Assembly (NCBI GenBank): GCA_964467255.1
Contig: CAYXPR010000010.1
Span: 1 to 64,000 of the forward strand
Reading direction: 5' to 3'
DNA from: CAYXPR01 sp964467255
GTDB lineage: Bacteria > Pseudomonadota > Alphaproteobacteria > Rickettsiales > RGZB01
Length of the DNA: 64,000 bases
This document shows, piece after piece, positions 16,474 to 25,710 of the stretch. Position numbers and translations under genes: made by a program. The notes under the pieces were generated by a model, which was given only the letters and a program-made list of their open reading frames with translations, made no database searches and was not told the origin of the DNA. Each line of letters starts with the position of its first letter. The stretch's first letter is position 1.

Positions 16474-17490
16474 TTACTTCGTGTTTGCACCACTTGCGAC
16501 TGTTGCTTCGCCCTTAATCATTTGCCACAAATTGGCCCAGTCGCCTTCATTGCGCACGCGGGCGCTTTCAAACTGCACGTGGCTTGCAGGAGTTTCGGGC
16601 ATCAGACGAATGCCCCAGATAGGGTCCAGCTGGTTCGGCAGCGTTGAAAAGCGCACATCACCAATCAGGTCTTTCTTTAAGGGTGCATACGCCACCCAGC
16701 CGTCGGAAAAGAACGTAAAAAATGCAAGGTCACGCTTTTGTACATCGCTGATTTTTTTAGGCGGGGTGAAAAGTAGCAGGCTGCCACCTTCATACAGCAC
16801 GCGGCCGCGCCACGGGCTTACGTGAAATGCATCAATGTATATTTTTCCCTTGTACAGATATTGCGTGCGCCATGCCAGCAGGTTGGCAAATGCTGGTTTT
16901 ACCTCATGCCGTTCCACCACATGGCCGCGCGAATCTGCAAGCTGGCGCATCGCATCCGTTGCCTGCCTGTTTTGGTAAAAGCCGATACTCCAATACGCCA
17001 TGGCAAAACAAGCAGCAGCAATGGCAAATCGACGCGATTTTTTAAATGCCGTAAGTGCCACCAGCATTAACAATGTGAGTGTAAACACCGGATCGATGAT
17101 GGAAATAATACTCCATGATTCACGGCGATTCGTGAACGGCCAGAATAAATGCGTACCGTAATTCGTCATGGCGTCAAGCACGCCATGCATGCCCATGCCA
17201 GCAACGCTAAAACCATATAGCACCCAGAATGGAGTCTTTCTACGCAGCACAAGCCATGCAAACACTGCCGTGATAAAAGCGCCAAATGGCGCAAAAAAAA
17301 TGGCATGCGTAAAGTGGCGATGGTAACCAAGGCCAAGCATGGGGTTGGCAGCATCACGGATCAGCACATCAAGGTCGGGGGCCATACCAGAGACCACACC
17401 ACACAAAACCGCCGCACGGAGCCACTCTTTGCGCTTACAATGCAGTGATGCGGAAACACTGCCGACTAACGCGTGCGATAACGGATCCAT
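16474..17490 (-). CDS. YdjM/DUF457-family membrane-bound putative metal-dependent hydrolase
   Basis: The product has 338 residues. The N-terminus MDPLSHALVG, then MAPDLDVL and YHRHFTHA give the His/Asp metal-site pattern of the family. Four to six membrane helices lie between about 25 and 170. A C-terminal soluble part of about 170 residues contains WGIRLMPE. The biochemical activity of the family is not established; some members are LexA-regulated in enterobacteria. It is the last gene of a three-gene minus-strand set, 5 bases after the ATP-grasp ligase. Confidence 0.8.
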   Translation of the reverse strand: MDPLSHALVGSVSASLHCKRKEWLRAAVLCGVVSGMAPDLDVLIRDAANPMLGLGYHRHFTHAIFFAPFGAFITAVFAWLVLRRKTPFWVLYGFSVAGMGMHGVLDAMTNYGTHLFWPFTNRRESWSIISIIDPVFTLTLLMLVALTAFKKSRRFAIAAACFAMAYWSIGFYQNRQATDAMRQLADSRGHVVERHEVKPAFANLLAWRTQYLYKGKIYIDAFHVSPWRGRVLYEGGSLLLFTPPKKISDVQKRDLAFFTFFSDGWVAYAPLKKDLIGDVRFSTLPNQLDPIWGIRLMPETPASHVQFESARVRNEGDWANLWQMIKGEATVASGANTK

Positions 17491-17495
17491 GGCGC

Positions 17496-18458
17496 CTATG
17501 CCCTTTTCTTTGCTTTAGCGCCTGCGCTATCCAGCTCTTTTCTTAGAAACGTTGTCAGCGCGGTTATGGCGGAAATACCGGCTTTTTTCTCAGCCTCTGG
17601 GTTGTAATTCGTGTTAGTGTTGATGTCATACACAAACACTGTGTTGTTTTTGTCGCGGATAAATTCAACCCCTGCCACTTCAATACCATTGGCTTTCAGG
17701 AACTTTTCCATTTTACCAACAATGGGGTCTTTGAAGTCTTTAATAATTTTAAACAAACCATCATCCGTATCAATCGCGCACACTTCCGAGGCCTTGCCCG
17801 GCACATCAATGCGGCACGCTTCCGCAGGGCACAGCTCAAAACCCTGACTCGTATCCACCCGCACCGCATACACGAATTTACCGCCGATAAATTCCATGCG
17901 GGTAATGAAAGGTTGCGGCGCCTGAATATATTCCTGTACCAGCATAATATCATCCACCGACGCTTCGAAATTATCGCTTTTCAGATATGCCTCAAGCATT
18001 TTGTGCGATTGAAAAAGCTGCACGCCAATGCCCTTGCCGCCACGGTTTGGCTTTAAAATAAAAGGCGCTTTAAACGTTTTTGCCGCTTCGGTTATTTGCT
18101 TTTTCCCGAAGCACGCTACCGCGCGCGGCACCGCAATGCCAGATTGCTCAAGGCGGATATATTGGTCAATTTTGCTAATCTCAAGCCGCAGCACAGGCGA
18201 CCCGTTAATCACCCGGCGGCCATGTGCTTCAAGCCACGTGAGCAGCGCAAATGTGTAGTCCGGCGAATGCTGGTGGCCGCGCGTGTAAGACGATGCACTC
18301 ATCTTGCTAAAAAAGATACCTTCCGGCGGCGCCTTCGACATATCCAGCACACCACTTTCCATAAAAATGGAATCGTACGGCAGTTTATGCGCTTTAAATA
18401 TTTTCGCCAGCGGTTTAAACCACTGTTCGTTCTCATGGATGATATAAATTTTTGACAT
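17496..18458 (-). CDS. ATP-grasp ligase, RimK/glutathione-synthase-like
   Basis: The product has 320 residues. The ATP-grasp region contains FILKPNRGGKGIGVQLF (ATP-binding Lys and Gly-rich loop), MLVQEYI, and the Mg-binding end VAGVEFIRDKNNTVFVYDINTNTNYN. Such enzymes join a carboxylate to an amine through an acyl phosphate, for example Glu or peptide ligation. The N-terminal part is a pre-ATP-grasp domain. The substrate cannot be read from the sequence. It lies 13 bases after a CHAP lipoprotein and before the YdjM-like gene, so an envelope or peptide-tailoring role is possible (inference). Confidence 0.85.
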   Translation of the reverse strand: MSKIYIIHENEQWFKPLAKIFKAHKLPYDSIFMESGVLDMSKAPPEGIFFSKMSASSYTRGHQHSPDYTFALLTWLEAHGRRVINGSPVLRLEISKIDQYIRLEQSGIAVPRAVACFGKKQITEAAKTFKAPFILKPNRGGKGIGVQLFQSHKMLEAYLKSDNFEASVDDIMLVQEYIQAPQPFITRMEFIGGKFVYAVRVDTSQGFELCPAEACRIDVPGKASEVCAIDTDDGLFKIIKDFKDPIVGKMEKFLKANGIEVAGVEFIRDKNNTVFVYDINTNTNYNPEAEKKAGISAITALTTFLRKELDSAGAKAKKRA

Positions 18459-18471
18459 TGTGATGAGCGCG

Positions 18472-18951
18472 CTAATTCAACGCGAGTGTGTTGCGCTTCT
18501 CGTACACAAAACCACTGGCCTGATAGGTGCGGCCAAAGCTATCTGCCTCAGGGCTCCAGAACTGCAGCTGCGACCAATCGTTGTTACGCGAAACATCCCG
18601 GACCAACATCCCACGATACACCTTGCGGCGATCCCATTGGTCTTGCCCCCAATTCACGTGAGTCACTTCAATTTCCCGCCTGTTCAGCACCCGCTCCACC
18701 ACTGCCACGTGGCCATATTGCAAGCGCCCTGTCTTTGACAAAACAAGTACAGAATCTTTTACTGGCATTTTTCCGCGTGCGTATTGCGGGTGCTTTTCAG
18801 CCTTATGCCACCACGTGTGGGCATCGCCATAAATCTCAATGCCGGAAACATCGCGCGCATACGGCACGCACTGAAGCGGCTGGAGGCGCGCCCAGCCCGT
18901 CGTACCACAACCCGTTAGTAACAAAACGAATACAAATACAAAAATTCTCAA
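18472..18951 (-). CDS. CHAP-domain lipoprotein (putative peptidoglycan amidase/endopeptidase)
   Basis: The product has 159 residues. A lipoprotein signal with lipobox LLTGC puts the lipidated Cys at residue 15. The CHAP/NlpC-P60-like core shows nucleophile QCVPYAR (Cys at about 28), a central VLVLSKTG strand and the YGHVAVVE histidine at about 80, followed by HVNWG. CHAP enzymes cut peptidoglycan stem peptides or amide bonds. It is the first gene of the set with the ATP-grasp and YdjM-like genes. Being small and with no binding domain, it probably acts at the outer membrane facing the periplasm. Confidence 0.85.
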   Translation of the reverse strand: MRIFVFVFVLLLTGCGTTGWARLQPLQCVPYARDVSGIEIYGDAHTWWHKAEKHPQYARGKMPVKDSVLVLSKTGRLQYGHVAVVERVLNRREIEVTHVNWGQDQWDRRKVYRGMLVRDVSRNNDWSQLQFWSPEADSFGRTYQASGFVYEKRNTLALN

Positions 18952-19061
18952 GGCTAGCTCTCTTCAGCTAATTGCATTAGGGGATATTATAAAATATCAG
19001 TCTCTCTCTGTCTATGGTCGTTGTTTCTGCTCCACGGTATCAACTGCCGAAAATCCGAGTA

Positions 19062-20168
19062 TTAAAATTCTGCACAAACGGCGCTTATATTTTTACTAAT
19101 ACCAACGACATCACTTTCAGTCAGATGAATCCCCATCGGAAGACTCAAGACTTCGTGTGCAAATAATTCTGCAAGTGGCAAATTGCTTTTGCCTATATGC
19201 ATCTGCGAATACGCTCCAGATAAATGAGGTGGGGTGGGGTAATGAATGAGTGTAGGAATACCGCGACTCGCCAAGCCGGAGGCTAAGGCATCACGCCGCT
19301 TTGTGCGTATCACAAACTGATGCCATACAGGCTCCGCGCCGGCCACAGATTGCGGCAACGCAACCGCCTTCACGCCCGATAATTCGCGATGATAATGTGC
19401 GGCAATTTCTCTACGACGCCGGTTCCATGCATCAAGTTTTTTGAGTTTAATTCTTAAAAATGCTGCCTGTAATTCATCTAGCCGCGAGTTGGTTCCAGTA
19501 ATCACGTGTTGGTTTTTTTGCTTAGAGCCATAATTGGCAAGCATCCTGATTTTTTCTGCAATCGCTTTGTCTGATGTGACAACTGCGCCACCATCTCCGT
19601 AGCACCCCAAATTTTTTGTTGGATAAAAACTGAAGCCCGCCGCATGACTAAGGTTACCCGTTTTGCGGCCCTTATATGTTGCGCCGTGCGCTTGAGCGGC
19701 ATCTTCAAACACGAATAATCTATGTTTCTTGGCAATCTTGCCAATTGCATCCATATCTGCTGGCATGCCGTAAAGATGCACCGCAAGTATTGCGCGTGTG
19801 TGCGGTGTAATTGCCTCCTCAATGTTTAATGGGTTGATGTTATGATGCACATCAGGCTCTACGGGCACGGGGGTTGCCCCCACATTCGTTACCGCAAGCC
19901 ACGTGGCAATATAGGTGTTTGAGGGAACGATAACTTCATCGCCCGCTCCGATGCCGTAGGCGTTTAAAATTAACTCCAGTGCACTGAGGCCACTGCCTAC
20001 ACCAATACAATGTTTTGTGCCGCAATACGCTGCAAACTCTTGCTCAAAGGCTTCATTTTCAGGCCCTCTGATAAATTGGCCCTGAGAAAGAACGCGCTGG
20101 AATGCTTCATCAAGTAATTTCTTTAGCTGCTGGGTTTGGGCGCTGATGTCTGAAAATGAAACCGCCAT
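19062..20168 (-). CDS. DegT/DnrJ/EryC1 PLP-dependent sugar aminotransferase
   Basis: The product has 368 residues, full length for the family. The PLP lysine lies in SFYPTKNLGCYGDGGA, preceded by VFEDAAQAHGATY. It transfers an amino group from glutamate to a nucleotide-linked keto sugar. The gene directly downstream of a 3,4-ketoisomerase (3 bases apart) points to a dTDP-3-amino-3,6-dideoxyhexose (Fuc3N or Qui3N type, FdtB/QdtB-like). No dTDP-glucose genes (rml) are in the window, so the precursor must come from elsewhere. Confidence 0.92.
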   Translation of the reverse strand: MAVSFSDISAQTQQLKKLLDEAFQRVLSQGQFIRGPENEAFEQEFAAYCGTKHCIGVGSGLSALELILNAYGIGAGDEVIVPSNTYIATWLAVTNVGATPVPVEPDVHHNINPLNIEEAITPHTRAILAVHLYGMPADMDAIGKIAKKHRLFVFEDAAQAHGATYKGRKTGNLSHAAGFSFYPTKNLGCYGDGGAVVTSDKAIAEKIRMLANYGSKQKNQHVITGTNSRLDELQAAFLRIKLKKLDAWNRRRREIAAHYHRELSGVKAVALPQSVAGAEPVWHQFVIRTKRRDALASGLASRGIPTLIHYPTPPHLSGAYSQMHIGKSNLPLAELFAHEVLSLPMGIHLTESDVVGISKNISAVCAEF

Positions 20169-20171
20169 ATG

Positions 20172-20573
20172 CTAAAGCATTTTTAAAAATTCGGGGTAGC
20201 TGCGAATGTAATCCGCCTCATCATAGAGCGCGGAGGATAACACCAAGCAGACCGCGCCAGGATCGAGTCTTATATTGTCTAAAAATGTTTTCGGACGCAT
20301 CAACAAGCCTTGGGTGGGCTTGTCAAGAATCACCTCTTCGCGTTTTTTACCGTTATCCAGTGCCAATAATGTTTTTCCCACGATAGGAATAAGAACTTGC
20401 TGTGTTTTTTTGTGGGCATGGCCACCACGCGGATGCCCTGCAACACCTTCTGACAGAAAATAGATGCGCCGAATATCAAACGGGATGTGGTTGCCGCATT
20501 CCGCAAATGTCAGGTTGCCGCGCGCGTCGTGCACTTGCGGCAGAGAAATAAATGTCGCTATATTAGAGGTCAT
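20172..20573 (-). CDS. FdtA/QdtA-like sugar 3,4-ketoisomerase (cupin)
   Basis: The product has 133 residues with a single cupin fold: QVHDARGNLTFAE, FDIRRIYFLSEGVAGHPRGGHAH with the metal/active-site His cluster, and LLMRPKTF with the final barrel strands. The family converts dTDP-4-keto-6-deoxyglucose to the 3-keto isomer. FdtA and QdtA differ in product stereochemistry, which I cannot assign. It overlaps the upstream acetyltransferase gene by four bases (ATGA) and precedes the aminotransferase, giving a coupled pathway. Confidence 0.9.
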   Translation of the reverse strand: MTSNIATFISLPQVHDARGNLTFAECGNHIPFDIRRIYFLSEGVAGHPRGGHAHKKTQQVLIPIVGKTLLALDNGKKREEVILDKPTQGLLMRPKTFLDNIRLDPGAVCLVLSSALYDEADYIRSYPEFLKML

Positions 20574-21130
20574 ACTAGGCCTGAATAGTTAAATCGTTGG
20601 TACTTTTTCTTTGCCTTCTGAAGGCTTTCTTTTGTCATTTCATATTCTAGGAAGTTCTCTTGCCGACCAGAACACCTGCCGCCAAGACTTTCATAAATTG
20701 TTATTAATCTTGTATTATCTTCACGTATCATTCCGATAGACCGCTCGCAATCAAGCACCTCTATGCCATAAGATAAAATAAGCATTAATGACTCAATAGC
20801 AGCAAAACCGCCACATTCAGGACCTACAAGCCAGCTCCCGATGGTGTATTGTTTTTTTGTAATGTCGTGTATCCGAATAAGGCCACAGGGCTGCTGCTGC
20901 GAGTTAATGATTACGAAATAATGGCCGTCCGCACGCCTATTATGTTCGGTAATCCATGCGCGTTGTTTCTCGACATTATTCTCCACTGGTTTTAAAAAAT
21001 AACTTCGTTCTGAATCTGTGCGAATCGAAAGAATATATTCCGCGTCCGCTTCATTCACCGGTCGCAGGGTAACAAATCTTCCTTTCAGCGTGGGGGTTAC
21101 AGACATTATGCGATTGGCACTTTCATCCAT
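20570..21130 (-). CDS. GNAT-family N-acetyltransferase (RimJ/RimL-like)
   Basis: The product has 186 residues. The GNAT layout is visible: LRPVNEADAEYILSIR at the start, CGLIRIHD, a YTIGSWLV strand and a C-terminal REDNTRLITIYESLGG helix. In the amino-sugar pathway the usual enzyme is a hexapeptide-repeat acetyltransferase (FdtC/QdtC). A GNAT in the same operon may take that step, as in some other amino-sugar clusters (inference). It is the second gene after the GT2 gene, 4 bases apart. Confidence 0.82.
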   Translation of the reverse strand: MDESANRIMSVTPTLKGRFVTLRPVNEADAEYILSIRTDSERSYFLKPVENNVEKQRAWITEHNRRADGHYFVIINSQQQPCGLIRIHDITKKQYTIGSWLVGPECGGFAAIESLMLILSYGIEVLDCERSIGMIREDNTRLITIYESLGGRCSGRQENFLEYEMTKESLQKAKKKYQRFNYSGLV

Positions 21131-21134
21131 TAGG

Positions 21135-22019
21135 CTACTTTAATTTTTTTCTTAGGATTTGTTCGATCATATAAAGAGGTTGTGTTTCTGCATGCCTATA
21201 GCGCCAGCTTTTTGCACCCAGAAAAGTAATCGCCCCCAACGTGCACATACTATAAAAAACAAGCCAGAAGGCTTTGTTTCCTAAAACCATACTACCAAAT
21301 GAACAGACAAAAGCCATAAACACAATTATCGCCAACCACGTGGCAGGGTGGCAAAAGTCAACGAATGCATTGAAGGCCAGCACAAAACGACGCATAAGGC
21401 CCCACATTGAGCGGCCACTGTGCCGAGGCTGCCGCGTGTATGTTATTCTCTCCGCAGGGTAACCAAGGCTAAAAATAAGGCCTGAGAGAAATACATTATG
21501 CAGCGTGTTTTTTAAAATATCCCGCACCACCACTTTGTCCATAACTACAAAATCGAAGCCCTGTGCCGGAAAATCCGGCATCGCAAACAGGCGAAATAGT
21601 CGATAAAAACAGGCTGAAAATACCTTTTTCATGAAGGGGTCATGTCGGCCCTCACGCACGGCATACACCACCTTGGCACCCTTTTGCCAACGTGCAAACA
21701 TCTCTTTTAGCAACTCTGGAGGGTCCTGAAGATCCGCAGCAATAATGCCAACGCACCCTTCGCGGGTATGCGCCAAACCCGCCTGAACGGCTGCCATTGA
21801 ACCAAAATTACGCGCAAGAATGATGATGGTAATATGTTTGGGATATTGTTTCTGCGCTTCCTTTAGTTTCTGCAACGAATCATCTTCAGATCCGTCATTC
21901 ACGAAAATAAGATGCAGGTGGGGCGCAATGGTTTTTTTAAGCGTCATTAGCCTCTTCACCAGCGGCATAATACTGCCACTGTTGTTGTAAACCGGTATAA
22001 CGACTGAAAATTCTTTCAT
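21135..22019 (-). CDS. Family 2 glycosyltransferase with C-terminal membrane helices (DPM1/GtrB-like)
   Basis: The product has 294 residues. The GT-A domain starts FSVVIPVYNNSGSI and has the nucleotide/metal region AADLQDPPELL and later FVVMDKVV. Two membrane helices follow (about 225-280), as in polyprenyl-phosphate glycosyltransferases such as GtrB and ArnC. It probably loads a sugar onto undecaprenyl phosphate or modifies a surface glycan. It heads the amino-sugar operon and is separated from cspA by a terminator. Confidence 0.88.
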   Translation of the reverse strand: MKEFSVVIPVYNNSGSIMPLVKRLMTLKKTIAPHLHLIFVNDGSEDDSLQKLKEAQKQYPKHITIIILARNFGSMAAVQAGLAHTREGCVGIIAADLQDPPELLKEMFARWQKGAKVVYAVREGRHDPFMKKVFSACFYRLFRLFAMPDFPAQGFDFVVMDKVVVRDILKNTLHNVFLSGLIFSLGYPAERITYTRQPRHSGRSMWGLMRRFVLAFNAFVDFCHPATWLAIIVFMAFVCSFGSMVLGNKAFWLVFYSMCTLGAITFLGAKSWRYRHAETQPLYMIEQILRKKLK

Positions 22020-22048
22020 GCTTTCCGTGTTGCAAGGTCAGTCTTCAT

Positions 22049-22081
22049 AAAAAAAGCGTGGGCATTTCTACCCACGCTTTT
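22049..22081 (-). terminator. Rho-independent terminator of cspA
   Basis: The stem AAAAGCGTGGG/CCCACGCTTTT surrounds an 8-base loop and is followed on the minus strand by a T run. It lies 19 bases after the cspA stop and before the GT2 start. Confidence 0.88.
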
Positions 22082-22099
22082 ACATCGAAGCTAAACGGA

Positions 22100-22309
22100 C
22101 TAGCCGTTGATGAGCTTCAAGTTTACCGCAGAAACACGGCCTTTATTCGTTGCCAATTCATAGCTGAGCTTTTGGCCTTCATTCAGCGTGTTAAGGCCTG
22201 CCGCTTCAAGGGCCGTAATGTGCACAAACACATCCGCACCACCATCATCCGGCTTAATGAAGCCAAAGCTTTTCATCGGGTTAAACCATTTTACGACACC
22301 ATTAGCCAT
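22100..22309 (-). CDS. cspA: Cold-shock-domain protein CspA family
   Basis: The start MANGVV at 22309 is chosen because GGAG stands 8 bases upstream; an ATG at 22315 is too close to it. The product has 69 residues, the standard size. RNP1-type KSFGFI and RNP2-type VFVHI motifs are present in the single OB fold, which binds single-stranded RNA or DNA. The transcript has a leader of up to 127 bases before the permease gene stop, which could carry thermoregulatory structure, as in other csp genes, though none is evident by eye. Confidence 0.95.
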   Translation of the reverse strand: MANGVVKWFNPMKSFGFIKPDDGGADVFVHITALEAAGLNTLNEGQKLSYELATNKGRVSAVNLKLING

Positions 22310-22436
22310 CGTCATCACTCCTTCGTTAGTATGGTCATTATTTCTGCCCAGCACTGACGCAGTAACTGCACAGAAAAGTTAGTCGAAAAAGGATGCAGGA
22401 TTGATAGGGTAAAGTCAAGGCGTATTGGGTTACTCA

Positions 22437-23423
22437 TTACTTTGCAAGCCAGTCCGCCAAATAAAAATAGAGCGGGATCCCAACAATCAAATTGAATGGA
22501 AAAGTAATGGCCAAGGAACATGTTACATACAGGGCGGGGTTGGCCTCGGGTAACGCAATCCGCATTGCGGCTGGCACCGCGATATAGGAGGCACTCGCAC
22601 AGAGTGTCGCAAGCAGCATCATTTCGGGAAGATGCAGACCTAAAATCGCTGCGGTAGTAAGGCCAATTGCCATGCTGATAAGAGGCATGTAAAGGCAGTA
22701 AAGAATGAGCGGAAATGGAAATATCTTCAAGTTTTTGAATTGCCGTGCCGTAATAAGACCAAGGTCAATCAGGAAAATGCACAACACTGCATAGAACGGG
22801 TTGATAAGATAAGGCTTAAGTCCCTCAATGGCCTGTTTATCTGCAGTAAGGCCAATGATCAACCCACCAAGCAGCAGCACCACGCTGCTGTTAAACGCGA
22901 CATCGCGCAGCACCTCCGGTGATAAAAGCCGCCGCTTCGCACCAGGCTTCAGACGCTGGCTGCCCTTCGCCAGCAGCAGGCCGGTAATAATAGCAGGCGC
23001 CTCCATGAAAGCCATAAGGGTTACCACATACCCCGCGTGAGAATATCCTTTTCCGTTCAGGTAGGCCACAGCATAGCTAAACGTTACCACACTTACAGAG
23101 CCGTAATGCGCAGCAATGGCGGCGCTGTCAAGCCGACTAAGGCCTGTAGTCTTACGCAGCAAACCATAGCCAATCAGCGGGATAAGGAAGCTGAGAAACA
23201 CGCCTGAAAGTAACACGACAGCAATTTCGGTCAGCGGCACTGAAGAGTTTGCAATTGCAAGGCCGCCCTTGAGGCCAATGGCCAGCATCAGATACATAGA
23301 AAGGGCTTTTGTGACTTGATCAGGAATATTGAGATCAGACTTCGCCAAGCCAGCAATAATCGCCAGTAAAAAAAACTGGATGAAGGGAGATGTCACAATA
23401 TCATGAAGGATGTCTATAACCAT
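22437..23423 (-). CDS. SbtA-type sodium-dependent bicarbonate permease
   Basis: The product has 328 residues with about ten membrane helices. Family marks include GLAKSDLNIPDQV, YLMLAIGLKGG, AAHYGSVSVVTF and the repeated ASYIAVPAAMRIALPEANP at the second half-repeat. SbtA proteins import bicarbonate with sodium in cyanobacteria; many proteobacterial homologues are untested. No SbtB (PII-like) partner gene lies beside it here, unlike in many cyanobacterial loci. It is transcribed alone, convergent with nothing, downstream of the glgX terminator. Confidence 0.85.
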   Translation of the reverse strand: MVIDILHDIVTSPFIQFFLLAIIAGLAKSDLNIPDQVTKALSMYLMLAIGLKGGLAIANSSVPLTEIAVVLLSGVFLSFLIPLIGYGLLRKTTGLSRLDSAAIAAHYGSVSVVTFSYAVAYLNGKGYSHAGYVVTLMAFMEAPAIITGLLLAKGSQRLKPGAKRRLLSPEVLRDVAFNSSVVLLLGGLIIGLTADKQAIEGLKPYLINPFYAVLCIFLIDLGLITARQFKNLKIFPFPLILYCLYMPLISMAIGLTTAAILGLHLPEMMLLATLCASASYIAVPAAMRIALPEANPALYVTCSLAITFPFNLIVGIPLYFYLADWLAK

Positions 23424-23454
23424 AGATCGACACGTCTATCATGAGGTAAAAGAT

Positions 23455-23480
23455 AAAAAAACACCTTTTATTAAAGGGGT
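23455..23480 (-). terminator. Rho-independent terminator of glgX
   Basis: On the minus strand the stem ACCCCTTT/AAAGGTGT with a short AATA loop is followed by seven T. It lies 26 bases after the glgX stop. Confidence 0.85.
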
Positions 23481-23505
23481 AATAGCTTTTTGTTATAGGC
23501 TCAAG

Positions 23506-25710
23506 CTATCTTATAAAAGACTCTATTTTCTGCGCTGGGTTAATATCTACCGAACGCATACGGCCGCTTTCAAGCGCCACCAGCGAGCGGCCTGTAACAC
23601 TCACATTACTGCCAGATTCATGGATGGATGGGCGGTCTACATCGCCACCCAGATGCGCGCTATTCAGCGCCTGCACAGCTACACCTTCTGTCAGCGGGGG
23701 CAGCTTAAAGTCAATCTTCTCGTGGCCGCCATTCACCATCACCACCAAGTCGGGGTTATAGATAGGCTTGTCATCCGGCCCTTTTTCAGCCGTTTTCTGC
23801 CCAGCTACCACATAGCAAAAAGCCTGACCATTCGTCCAATCATGGGGTTCCATTTCCTTGCCCTCGGGGGTATAAAACGTGATGTCTTTTTTGCCAGTTT
23901 CAGGATCCACCTGACCGGTGAAAAACGTGTCGCGCTGAATTTCAGGGTGGCGGCGGCGGAACTCGAACACTTCCTTGGTGAATTGCAGCATGTTTTTCTG
24001 CCAGTCTTCGCCCAGCACCGTGTTAATCCATGTCGACTTCCCGTCCACGTTATAGGCATCGTGGTTGCCATGCTGGCTGTGGCCGCGGCCATGCCCATGC
24101 GGAATCATCGGCACACCGACGGAAAGTGCCAGCACCGAAAGAGCGAATTGCTGACGCGTTTGGAAAATATTCAGTTTTTCGGGGTCTGCTTTCAGCTTGG
24201 CCATGAAGCCTTTGCGGTCTTTTAATTCCTCTGTGGAGTAACCCATCATCACCGCCGTTAAATCTGCCAGCGTGCGACCATCATGCGCGGTGATAAAATT
24301 CACGCCCTGATTCGGGCCGCCTTCCTTGAAAATATGGTGCGAGCCGGTCATGTAATTCGCCAGCATGGCAGGGTCGGCACCATTATCAGAAAGCGTCGCC
24401 TCGCGCACATAGTCGCGGTATTTACCATTCCAACCTGCAAAGGCTGGTGTGTTGCCCAGCTGGTAACTGTCGGGCTGACCTAGATCCCACGGCTCACCCG
24501 TGAAGTGCACCTTGCCTTTAAGGATGGGGCTGGCGGCAATTTCCTGAAACAGTTTAGCCTGCCCGTTATACGCGCCATGTTCACCCTCACGCCCCAGCGT
24601 AACGCCGAGGTCGAACCGGAAACCCGTTACGCCAAGCTGCGCGAAGTATTCCAGTGAATCCACCACCATGCGGCGTGCCATGGGGTGATTAAAATCCAGC
24701 GAGTTACCGCAGCCCGTTGTATCAAAATAAAAACGAGGGTTATCTTTGTTATGGCGATAAATGAAAGAATCAAAGCCCTTGAAGGAAAGATGCGGCCCCA
24801 TGTGGTTGCCTTCCGCCGTGTGGTTATACACCACGTCCATCATCACCTCGATGCCGTTTTTACGCAGCGTTTGCACCATGTGCACGAATTCTTTTAAGGG
24901 CTCTTCGGATGCTGCGTAGTTATTGGGCGTGAAATAATTGAGCGTCATATAACCCCAAAAATTGGGGTTACCAGTCGATTCAATCGGCGGAAAAGAATGC
25001 ACAGGCATCAGCTCCAGCATGTTAATGCCGCCTTTGATAAGGTCCACAAAGCTGCGGTGTGCAATGCTTTTATAGGTGCCATGTTCGCCCGGTGCCAACT
25101 CAGGGTGTCGCTTGGTGGCGCCTTTAATATGCGCCTCCATAATCGCCAGTTGTTTAAACGCATAGTTTGAGCCATGCGGGATATTATTTTCTTCACGCCA
25201 GCGCGCGGCTTCTGCAATTTGCGCCTGCCAGTCAATCACCCGCCCCTTAGGCATGAACGGTGCACTGTCGCGGTCATCGAACAGAAAATCATGATCATCT
25301 CTGCCCGGATGGTCCTTATCAAAACGATAGGCGTGCACTACCCCATCCGTCCAGTCGATGCGGCCAGCAATCGATTTTGCATAAGGGTCGAGCAGTAATT
25401 TATTCGGATTAAACACATGTCCCTGCTCTGGCGCCCACGGGCCATGCACACGGTAGCCATAAATTGCACCCGCTTGCAGACCCGGCACGAAGCCGTGGAA
25501 AATGTTATCGCCATCTTTTTCAGGTAGCGCGATGCGCTCTTCTCTTTCCGGGTGGAATAAGCATAACTCCACTTTCGTGGCAGGAAGGCCCGCATGAACA
25601 GCAAAATTTACCCCATCTTCCAATGGCGTAGCGCCCAGAATTTTAGTGCTTCCGGCCGTTATTTGCCCGTGTTTTATCACCGCTTGCACCCCTAATGCCT
25701 TTTGAAACAA
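23506..25710 (-). CDS. glgX: Glycogen debranching enzyme GlgX (isoamylase type)
   Basis: The product has 734 residues, normal length. An N-terminal CBM48-like domain (about 20-115) is followed by a GH13 barrel with VVYNHTAEG, the nucleophile in GFRFDLGV, the acid in FTGEPWDLG and NFITAHDG. It hydrolyses alpha-1,6 branches of phosphorylase-limit glycogen. No other glycogen gene is nearby. The segment with HGHGRGHSQHG is unusually His/Gly rich for this enzyme position (usually GDE with a plain GHGD). It has its own terminator. Confidence 0.93.
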   Translation of the reverse strand: MFQKALGVQAVIKHGQITAGSTKILGATPLEDGVNFAVHAGLPATKVELCLFHPEREERIALPEKDGDNIFHGFVPGLQAGAIYGYRVHGPWAPEQGHVFNPNKLLLDPYAKSIAGRIDWTDGVVHAYRFDKDHPGRDDHDFLFDDRDSAPFMPKGRVIDWQAQIAEAARWREENNIPHGSNYAFKQLAIMEAHIKGATKRHPELAPGEHGTYKSIAHRSFVDLIKGGINMLELMPVHSFPPIESTGNPNFWGYMTLNYFTPNNYAASEEPLKEFVHMVQTLRKNGIEVMMDVVYNHTAEGNHMGPHLSFKGFDSFIYRHNKDNPRFYFDTTGCGNSLDFNHPMARRMVVDSLEYFAQLGVTGFRFDLGVTLGREGEHGAYNGQAKLFQEIAASPILKGKVHFTGEPWDLGQPDSYQLGNTPAFAGWNGKYRDYVREATLSDNGADPAMLANYMTGSHHIFKEGGPNQGVNFITAHDGRTLADLTAVMMGYSTEELKDRKGFMAKLKADPEKLNIFQTRQQFALSVLALSVGVPMIPHGHGRGHSQHGNHDAYNVDGKSTWINTVLGEDWQKNMLQFTKEVFEFRRRHPEIQRDTFFTGQVDPETGKKDITFYTPEGKEMEPHDWTNGQAFCYVVAGQKTAEKGPDDKPIYNPDLVVMVNGGHEKIDFKLPPLTEGVAVQALNSAHLGGDVDRPSIHESGSNVSVTGRSLVALESGRMRSVDINPAQKIESFIR

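Noticed and set aside
23410..24225. Plus-strand frame of 271 codons inside glgX
   Set aside because: It is antisense to conserved GlgX motifs and is a shadow frame.
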